64,000 nucleotides of DNA from Flavobacteriales bacterium (GTDB lineage Bacteria; Bacteroidota; Bacteroidia; Flavobacteriales_F; PHOS-HE28). Below the pieces are notes generated by a model. The model was not told where the DNA came from, did no database searches, and saw nothing but the letters and a program-made list of their open reading frames with translations. The DNA is taken from positions 496,001-560,000 of the forward strand of contig JACJZF010000001.1 of the NCBI GenBank assembly GCA_020635725.1, read 5' to 3'. This document shows, piece after piece, positions 26,287-32,203 of the stretch. Positions within the stretch are counted from its first letter, which is position 1, and every line of letters begins with the position of its first letter. A program made the position numbers and the translations under genes.

Positions 26287-27444
26287 ATGGTACAGCGTGA
26301 AGCGGAGTCCGTGCTACTCCAGTTGGCAGCGGAGTTCAAGGCCGTGGCCGTGGTAGGACCGCGACAATCCGGCAAGACCACCTTGGTGCGTTCGGCCTTT
26401 CAGGACAAGCCGTACGTGAGCCTCGAAGATCCGGACGTACGCACCTTCGCGACCGAGGACACCCGAAGCTTTTTAGCACAGTACCCGACAGGAGCGGTGC
26501 TCGATGAAGCGCAACGGGTGCCAGCGCTCTTCTCCTATCTCCAGCGGATACTGGATGATAGTCGTGAGCGGGGGAAGTTCATCCTGACCGGCTCGAACCA
26601 CTTTCTGATGCAGGACAACATCTCCCAAAGCCTGGCAGGCCGCATCGCGTACCTCGAACTGCTTCCATTCACCCTGAACGAACTACCGCCAGGCGCAGTT
26701 GATGACGCGGACGATTGGATGCTGAAGGGTGGATATCCTGCCATCCATGAGGGAGGTATCGGTCGCACCAGTTGGTTCGCTAATTACATCCGCACCTATG
26801 TGGAGCGCGACGTCCGCCAGATCAAGAATATTTCGGACCTCCACGTATTCGAGCGCTTCCTGCGGCTCTGCGCAGGCCGCACCGGTCAGCTGCTGAACAT
26901 GAGCAACCTCGCACTTGAAACAGGCGTGGACAGCAAGACCATCGCGAGCTGGATCGGTATCCTGGAAAGCTGCTTCATCGTTCACCTGTTGCGTCCCTAC
27001 CACGTCAACTTCAACAAGCGCGTGGTGAAGACCCCCAAGCTTCTGTTCCTCGATACAGGTCTGGCCTGTGCCCTGCTGGGTATCTCCGATCGGAAACAGC
27101 TCGCCCTGCATCCCATGCGCGGATCGCTCTTCGAGAACCTGGTCACTTCGGAGCTGATCAAACGACTTGGACATCAAGGACGCCATGCCCAGAGCTGGTT
27201 CTGGCGCGATCAGAAAGGCCATGAGGTGGATCTGTTGATCGAAGAAGCAGGTCGTATCATCCCGATCGAGATCAAGTCCGGGCGCACCATCCAAGGGGAA
27301 TTCTTCGGAGGCCTTGAATACTGGACCAAGCTCAGCGGCGGAACGGCTGGCGTAATGATCCATGGCGGCGATGCGAGCCAAGAGCGGTCGAATGGCATAA
27401 AGGTCCTTCCATGGAACAGGCTGTTCGAAGCGATTGACGCATGA
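26287..27444 (+). CDS. AAA ATPase with C-terminal DUF4143 (nuclease-fold) domain
   Basis: A 385-aa protein. Walker A GPRQSGKTTL at about 24-33, Walker B GAVLDEAQ, and sensor region KFILTGSNHFLM give an AAA_14-type ATPase. The C-terminal DUF4143 part has SLFENLVTSEL, FWRDQKGHEVDLLIE and IPIEIKSG, the E...D...ExK layout of a restriction-endonuclease-like fold. The family is abundant, patchy and of unknown role, often suspected as selfish or defence genes. The frame extends 23 codons upstream through the palindrome, but the ATG at 26287 follows the promoter box directly. GC is lower than in ispG, and the gene is followed by a copy of the ispG tail. Confidence 0.9.
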   Translation: MVQREAESVLLQLAAEFKAVAVVGPRQSGKTTLVRSAFQDKPYVSLEDPDVRTFATEDTRSFLAQYPTGAVLDEAQRVPALFSYLQRILDDSRERGKFILTGSNHFLMQDNISQSLAGRIAYLELLPFTLNELPPGAVDDADDWMLKGGYPAIHEGGIGRTSWFANYIRTYVERDVRQIKNISDLHVFERFLRLCAGRTGQLLNMSNLALETGVDSKTIASWIGILESCFIVHLLRPYHVNFNKRVVKTPKLLFLDTGLACALLGISDRKQLALHPMRGSLFENLVTSELIKRLGHQGRHAQSWFWRDQKGHEVDLLIEEAGRIIPIEIKSGRTIQGEFFGGLEYWTKLSGGTAGVMIHGGDASQERSNGIKVLPWNRLFEAIDA

Positions 27445-27445
27445 G

Positions 27446-27472
27446 CAAGGAGCACGGGATGTGGGTGGAGGC
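27446..27472 (+). repeat. 27-bp direct repeat, copy 2: residual ispG tail
   Basis: Identical to 26148-26174. It begins directly after the DUF4143 stop codon and is followed by TAA-containing sequence and the start of the CpcT-like gene. It marks the right border of the inserted ATPase gene. Confidence 0.88.
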
Positions 27473-27491
27473 AGGGGGCTAACTTTCCGGC

Positions 27492-28106
27492 ATGATGCGC
27501 CCCTTGCTGCTGCTCGGCTTCACCCTCCTGTTCCTTCCCGCAGGGGCCCAGCGTACCCGGGCCCTGGAACTGCTGGCCTCTGCCATGGAGGGTTCATACA
27601 CCAGTGCGGAGCAGGCCGCGACGGACACGAGCTACTTCGAGATCGAGCTGGAGATGGTGCGGATCTGGCCCAAGCGGCGCGATGGTGCCTGGTTCTACGT
27701 GGAGCAGGCCACGGCGGCCCGCAAGGACAAACCCTACCGCCAGCGCGTGTATCACCTCCAGCAGGTGGATGACAGCACCTTCACCAGCAGCATCCTCACC
27801 ATCCGTGGCGGGGAGGCCTGGTACGGCGCCTATGGCGACCCGATGCGCTTGGCCACCCTGTCTCCCGATTCCCTTGATGCGCTGGAGGGCTGCACCATCA
27901 CCCTGCGCCGTCAGCAGAGCATCTATACCGGCAGCACGCACGGCCGCGATTGCCCCAATAGCCGCGGCGGTGCGGCCTATGCCACGAGTGAAGTGAGCCT
28001 GCTCAGCGACCGGATGATCAGCTGGGACCGCGGCTTCGATGCCGACGGCAAGCAGGTGTGGGGTGCGGAGAAGGGCGGTTACGTCTTCATCAAGCGCTCC
28101 CGCTGA
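27492..28106 (+). CDS. Exported CpcT/CpeT-family protein
   Basis: A 204-aa protein with a signal peptide (1-19, LLFLPAGAQ). The body has the CpcT/CpeT pattern: LLASAMEGSYTSAEQA, the core WFYVEQATAARKDKPYRQRVYHL, and CTITLRRQ...YTGSTHGRDC with GYVFIKR at the end. In cyanobacteria these proteins attach bilins to phycobiliproteins; in non-photosynthetic Bacteroidota the fold is kept as an exported barrel of unknown role. TAACTTTC ends four bases before the ATG. Confidence 0.82.
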   Translation: MMRPLLLLGFTLLFLPAGAQRTRALELLASAMEGSYTSAEQAATDTSYFEIELEMVRIWPKRRDGAWFYVEQATAARKDKPYRQRVYHLQQVDDSTFTSSILTIRGGEAWYGAYGDPMRLATLSPDSLDALEGCTITLRRQQSIYTGSTHGRDCPNSRGGAAYATSEVSLLSDRMISWDRGFDADGKQVWGAEKGGYVFIKRSR

Positions 28107-28113
28107 ACACGCC

Positions 28114-28141
28114 GAAGCCGTGCCTTACGGGGCACGGCTTC
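28114..28141 (+). terminator. Hairpin after the CpcT-like gene
   Basis: 11-base perfect stem (GAAGCCGTGCC / GGCACGGCTTC) with a 6-base loop, 8 nt after the stop codon. There is no T-run behind it, so it may terminate weakly or protect the mRNA end. Confidence 0.5.
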
Positions 28142-28164
28142 AGCGTATGGTGTATGGATGTGGT

Positions 28165-28293
28165 TCAGTCGTTGGCCGCCACCTGCGCGGTGACATTCTC
28201 CTGCTTGGGGCTGCTGCCATTGCTGGCGGCCACGCATACGAGCAGGATGAGGAGTACGGCTGCTTGGAGGAGAGTGCGGTACTTCGGTTCCAT
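28165..28293 (-). CDS. Possible 42-aa single-helix protein
   Basis: A short frame, MEPKYRTLLQAAVLLILLVC and on to TAQVAAND: a positively charged start, one membrane segment or lipoprotein-like signal (LLILLVCVAAS) and a polar tail. It is transcribed with the regulator and membrane protein upstream on the same strand, but no homology is recognised. The size and position make it plausible, not certain. Confidence 0.4.
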   Translation of the reverse strand: MEPKYRTLLQAAVLLILLVCVAASNGSSPKQENVTAQVAAND

Positions 28294-28407
28294 GTTTTGG
28301 ATCGGTTCGGTGGTTCTGAGCCTGTGAACGGGCGCTTTCCCCATCGGTTCTGCCTTTTCGACGGATCCGGAGTGGTGATCGATGGAGCTTGTCAAGCCCA
28401 TGTCCGC

Positions 28408-28695
28408 CTATTTCCCCAAGTAGCCCTTGATCGCCGCCACATAGGCCTCGAACGCCCGCAGGCCTTGCGCGGATACGCGGCAGGCGGTGTTGGGGTAGTT
28501 GTCCTTGAAGCTCTTCGTCACTTCGATGTAGCCTGCCTCCTTCAACTTGGTGATCTGCACGCTCAGGTTGCCACGCGTGGCGCCGGTGCGCTCCAGCAGG
28601 TAGTTGAAATCGGCGCTATCCACGGCCACCAGCAGGCTCATCACGGCCAGGCGGAGCTGGTTGTGCAGGATCGGGTCAAGCGGTGCGAAGCCCAT
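28408..28695 (-). CDS. Small winged-helix transcriptional regulator
   Basis: A 95-aa winged-helix protein: LDPILHNQLRLAVMSLLVAV, a recognition-helix segment LLERTGATRGNLSVQITKLKEAGYIEVTKSF and a wing. It resembles the short MarR/ArsR-like regulators (HTH_34 type) that in Bacteroidota are paired with a small membrane protein. Here that partner overlaps its start by 20 nt upstream, so the two form an operon and probably a regulatory pair. Confidence 0.85.
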   Translation of the reverse strand: MGFAPLDPILHNQLRLAVMSLLVAVDSADFNYLLERTGATRGNLSVQITKLKEAGYIEVTKSFKDNYPNTACRVSAQGLRAFEAYVAAIKGYLGK

Positions 28696-29263
28696 CTTCC
28701 TGGCGTTTGAGCATGAGGCCCGGGATGATGTAGCCCAGTACCATGGCCCCGCAGTATAGGGCGGTGAGGATGCCGGCCTCCGTGGTGAAGTGCATGGCGA
28801 TGCCGCAGGCCCAGAACAGCAATCCGCCGAGGATGAGCGGCCGGAAACGGAGGATCTGGCCGGTAAGGAAGGTGGGCAGCCCGGTAAGCAGGGTGATGGG
28901 GGCCCCGGGGTCGATACCGTTGCGGAGCGTGCCGAAGAGCAACAGCAGCATGGTGATGACGAAGCCGCCCCAAACCCAGCCGACGATCCGGTCCATCGGG
29001 TTGTTCACCGGCTCATGCTTCGATTGGCGCGCGCCATAAACGGAACTGATAAGGCCCCCTGCAATGCCTGCCACACCCCAAGGCAGACCATGCCGGATCG
29101 ATGGCTCAAGGTCGTCCAGCAGGTAAGTGGCGAGCATGGCGCCGGTGAGCAGCACGCCCCAGAGCAGGAAGTAGAAACTCAGGCGACTGAAGCTGCGCTT
29201 GGCCTGTCCGATCATGCTTTCGATGACTTTCAGGCTCTCTTCGGGTGTGAGGGTCTGTTCCAT
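28676..29263 (-). CDS. Polytopic membrane protein paired with the winged-helix regulator
   Basis: A 195-aa protein. A soluble N-terminus (EESLKVIESMIGQAKRSF) is followed by five to six membrane segments (FYFLLWGVLLTGAMLATYLL; GLPWGVAGIAGGLISSVYGA; IVGWVWGGFVITMLLLLFG; and more). This pattern is common beside HTH_34-type regulators. It is the first gene of the operon, behind the promoter at 29284-29315. Function unknown. Confidence 0.75.
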   Translation of the reverse strand: MEQTLTPEESLKVIESMIGQAKRSFSRLSFYFLLWGVLLTGAMLATYLLDDLEPSIRHGLPWGVAGIAGGLISSVYGARQSKHEPVNNPMDRIVGWVWGGFVITMLLLLFGTLRNGIDPGAPITLLTGLPTFLTGQILRFRPLILGGLLFWACGIAMHFTTEAGILTALYCGAMVLGYIIPGLMLKRQEDGLRTA

Positions 29264-29283
29264 GGCGGTGATGTTTGGTGATG

Positions 29284-29315
29284 CAAGTATATAGATAAGT
29301 TTATGTGATAAACAA
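29284..29315 (-). promoter_or_regulatory. Bacteroidota-type promoter (TTG-N21-TATACTTG)
   Basis: Read on the minus strand: TTG (29315-29313), 21 bases, then TATACTTG (29291-29284), near the consensus TTTG-N19-21-TAnnTTTG. It lies in a strikingly A+T-rich 40-bp stretch between the divergent genes and would drive the membrane-protein/regulator operon starting at 29263. Confidence 0.62.
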
Positions 29316-29338
29316 TAAGCGGTGAGGATCTTTGCGGC

Positions 29339-29986
29339 ATGCGAATTCTACTGGCAGGGGCATCGGGTCTGGTAGGCGCTTCCGTGCTGGAACGCGCGCT
29401 GGCCTCTCCCCAGGTCTCCGGGTTGGTCCTGCTTGCCCGGCGACCCAGCGGGCAGGTCCATCCGAAGCTCTCCGAATGGCCGAGTACGCCCGGCGACCTG
29501 CTCACGGCGCTTCGTGCGGAGCCGGTAGACGCGGTGATCTGCAGCTTGGGGACCACCATGCGCGACGTAGGCGGTGACAAGGCCAGGTTCATCCACGTGG
29601 ACAAGGACTTGGTGGTCGGGCTGGCGCGCTGGGCGAAGGAGCGCGGGGTGCGGGACTTCGCGGTGGTGAGCGCCATAGGGGCCGATGCGGGATCGCGGGT
29701 CTTCTATAACCGCGTGAAAGGCGAGATGGAGGCGGAACTGAAGGCCATCGGTCTACCTGCCGTGCACATCTTCCATCCGTCGATCCTCACCGGGCCGCGC
29801 AAGGAGAAACGGTTCGGTGAGCGCGTGGGGATTGTGGTCATGAGCGCGATCGCGCCACTGCTTCCTGCGCGCTACAGGCCCATGCCGCATGATGTGCTGG
29901 GACGGGCGCTCTTGAATTGCATCGGCCAGCCGAGCGCGACGTACACCTATTCCGGGATCCGCGCGCTCGCAGCCATCAGAAGTTGA
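29339..29986 (+). CDS. NAD(P)-binding Rossmann-fold protein (atypical SDR, HTATIP2/YbjT-like)
   Basis: A 215-aa protein with the dinucleotide motif GASGLVGASVLE at residues 7-18, a LVLLARRPS strand and VVSAIGADAGSRVFYNRVKGEME, where the YxxxK pair is present. IFHPSILTGPRKEKRFGE is the substrate-side loop common to this atypical SDR group. Likely a reductase or regulatory NAD(P)H sensor; substrate unknown. GATCTTTG ends four bases before the ATG. It overlaps the convergent M23 gene by 11 nt. Confidence 0.85.
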   Translation: MRILLAGASGLVGASVLERALASPQVSGLVLLARRPSGQVHPKLSEWPSTPGDLLTALRAEPVDAVICSLGTTMRDVGGDKARFIHVDKDLVVGLARWAKERGVRDFAVVSAIGADAGSRVFYNRVKGEMEAELKAIGLPAVHIFHPSILTGPRKEKRFGERVGIVVMSAIAPLLPARYRPMPHDVLGRALLNCIGQPSATYTYSGIRALAAIRS

Positions 29987-31250
29987 CCAAGCGCCCGTGC
30001 GCCGAGGCCAGCTCCGATTCATCGAGGCGATTGCTCAGGCTGTCGCGCAGGATGTTGAATGCGGGCCTCTCCGCGGCAGCGATGGGCTCCGCGCTCGGCA
30101 GCTCCTCGCGCCGGGGATCCACCTGCACGCCGTTCTTCCAGAATCGGTAGCACACATGCGGTCCGGTGGCCAAGCCGGTGCTGCCCACCTCGCCGATCAC
30201 ATCGCCCTGCTGCACGCGTTGCCCCTGCCGCACCAGGATCTTGCGCATGTGGAGGTATTGCGTGCTGTAGGTGCCGTTGTGCCGGATCTTCACGAAGTTG
30301 CCGTTGCCGCCCGTGCGGCCGGCCTGTTCTACAATGCCATCGCCCACAGCGAGGATCGGCGTGCCGTAGGGCGCGGCGTAATCGGTGCCCAAGTGTGCCT
30401 TGAACACCTTTTGCACGGGGTGAAGCCGCTTGCGCGTGAACCCTGAGGTGATCCGGCTGAACTTGAGGGGAGCCTTGAGGAAGGCTTTGCGCAGGCTGTT
30501 GCCGTCGTCATCGAAGTACTGCGCGCCCTTGCCCTCGCCATAGCGGAAGGCATCCTTCACGGTGCCGGCACTGCTGTAGCGCGCGGCCAGGATCGTGGGC
30601 TGGCCCACGCGTTCGCCTTCCACGGTGCGCTCCTCGTACACCACGCTGAACACATCGCCCTTCTGGATCCGGTAGAAATCAACCGTCCACGCGAACACCT
30701 CGCTGAGCAGCATGGCCAGGGCCGGGTCGGCGCCAGCGGTCGCGAGGTCGTTATACAGCGCGCCGGTCACCGTGCAGGCAATGCCGTGCTCGCTGAAGGT
30801 CACCGGGCGTGAACCCTGGCGCACGCCCAGGCTATCGGGCTGCAAGTCGAAGACGAGGTAGTCGATTGGATCCACCTCATAGATGAAGTGACTGGGCAGT
30901 CCGCCCCCTTCGGGTGCGATGAAGGCGTAGGGATGACCGGCGCGCAGCAGTCGAACATCGAACACATCGCGCGCGTGCTCCACGAGGCTATTCACCAAGG
31001 TCATCGGTAGGCCTTGTGCGGCGAGCAGATGGCTGAAGGAGGAGCCGCTGGGAACGCGTCCTTCCAGAAGCTTGCGGCCTTCCATGACGATGCCGTAGGC
31101 CGTGGGTGAAGGAAGCGGAACGGTAGCCGTATCGGGCTCCACGGCATCGGCCACATACTCCTCATGCGGCGCCAGGTCCACCCCGATGAACAGGTACACG
31201 GCACCGGCGAGCGCCGCCGCGCCCAGCCCCCACTTCATCCAGCGCTTCAT
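29976..31250 (-). CDS. Membrane-anchored M23 (LytM-type) peptidase-like protein
   Basis: A 424-aa protein. One N-terminal membrane segment (residues 5-24), a ~250-residue periplasmic region (SFSHLLAAQGLPMTLVNSLVEHARDVFD resembles an OapA/LysM-like part), then the M23 domain: His286 and Asp290 in HLGTDYAAPYGTP and His334 in QYLHM. The last motif is GPHVCYRFW with His365 and Cys367, where most M23 enzymes have HxH. It should act on peptidoglycan cross-links or regulate an amidase. Follows nothing tightly; a terminator hairpin separates it from the gene upstream. Confidence 0.9.
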   Translation of the reverse strand: MKRWMKWGLGAAALAGAVYLFIGVDLAPHEEYVADAVEPDTATVPLPSPTAYGIVMEGRKLLEGRVPSGSSFSHLLAAQGLPMTLVNSLVEHARDVFDVRLLRAGHPYAFIAPEGGGLPSHFIYEVDPIDYLVFDLQPDSLGVRQGSRPVTFSEHGIACTVTGALYNDLATAGADPALAMLLSEVFAWTVDFYRIQKGDVFSVVYEERTVEGERVGQPTILAARYSSAGTVKDAFRYGEGKGAQYFDDDGNSLRKAFLKAPLKFSRITSGFTRKRLHPVQKVFKAHLGTDYAAPYGTPILAVGDGIVEQAGRTGGNGNFVKIRHNGTYSTQYLHMRKILVRQGQRVQQGDVIGEVGSTGLATGPHVCYRFWKNGVQVDPRREELPSAEPIAAAERPAFNILRDSLSNRLDESELASAHGRLVNF

Positions 31251-31265
31251 GGAGCGGCAAGAAAC

Positions 31266-31300
31266 AGCAGCGCCCCGGCCATTCGGCCCGGGGCGCTGCT
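31266..31300 (-). terminator. Rho-independent-type terminator of the DUF3108 gene
   Basis: 13-base perfect stem (AGCAGCGCCCCGG / CCGGGGCGCTGCT) with a 9-base loop. On the minus strand the stem is followed by TGTTTCTTG, a partly T-rich tail. It lies between the DUF3108 stop and the M23 start. Confidence 0.65.
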
Positions 31301-31320
31301 GCGCTTTCCACGATGCGGTG

Positions 31321-32145
31321 TTACAGCTTGGCGATGGGGTGCGCGAGGCCTTCGTATCCGCTCAGCTCCATCTTGATCGAGCCCACCAGCACCTTGGCCT
31401 GTGCGAGCACGGGGATCTTGTTGCCATCGTCGGTGATCCACACGTTCAGGTCGTCGTTGCCCTTGAAGATGCGGCCCTCTTGCACCACGGGCTGGAACTT
31501 CATGCAGCGGTACTTGCCGTTGCGGAGTTTGATCGTCTCCTTGCCCATGTACTTCATGCGCAGCGGCCACAGCTCATTGTCCAGGAAGCACTCGATGGTG
31601 TACACATCGCCTTCCTTGGCATTGCTGAAGTCGATCGTGCGGGCGTAGTAGAACGCGCTCAGCATGTCCTGCACGCCGGATGGTACCGCGTAGGTCTTGT
31701 TCTCCTGCGTGGTCACCTCCTTGCGGTGCTGCTTGTACATGTAGTCCTGGCTGAACTCGTAGCCCCCTTCGCTCACGCGGCGCTGGAAGATCCACGGGAA
31801 CACGCCCTGAGCGTCGAAGTAGGATTCGTAGTGGTCATCCACGCGGTAGAAGGCATTGAAGGCGCCGAGGCTTCGGCCCTTGCCCACGGCGCGCCACACC
31901 TTGCGGCCCATGATGTCGGATTCGCTCTCCTTCAGCTCCACGACCGCCTCACCCGCGTTCACGATGCCGTAGTGGACCACGTAAGTGAGCTTCTCGCCGG
32001 GCTTGAAGGCGTCGTGCGTGATGGTGCGCAGCTGAACCGGCTCGGAGCCCGCATTGGGTAGCGGCGACTCAGGACGATCAACTTGGGTGAAGGCCGTTGC
32101 GAACAGGCCGAATCCCATCAGCAGGAAGGTGGACTTGCGTGCCAT
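31321..32145 (-). CDS. Exported DUF3108 protein
   Basis: A 274-aa protein with a signal peptide (1-20, FGLFATAFTQV). DUF3108 motifs are clear: FKPGEKLTYVVHYGIVNAGEAVVEL, RSLGAFNAFYRVDDHYESYFD, and KYRCMKFQPVVQEGRIFKGNDDLNVWITDD. These proteins are periplasmic or outer-membrane-associated beta barrels or sandwiches of unknown function. It lies 58 nt downstream of leuS on the same strand. Confidence 0.88.
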   Translation of the reverse strand: MARKSTFLLMGFGLFATAFTQVDRPESPLPNAGSEPVQLRTITHDAFKPGEKLTYVVHYGIVNAGEAVVELKESESDIMGRKVWRAVGKGRSLGAFNAFYRVDDHYESYFDAQGVFPWIFQRRVSEGGYEFSQDYMYKQHRKEVTTQENKTYAVPSGVQDMLSAFYYARTIDFSNAKEGDVYTIECFLDNELWPLRMKYMGKETIKLRNGKYRCMKFQPVVQEGRIFKGNDDLNVWITDDGNKIPVLAQAKVLVGSIKMELSGYEGLAHPIAKL

Positions 32146-32203
32146 GCCCCTTTGAACGCAAAAGCGGTGCCGATCGGTACGAATACGGCCGCTGGCTCCT
32201 GCG

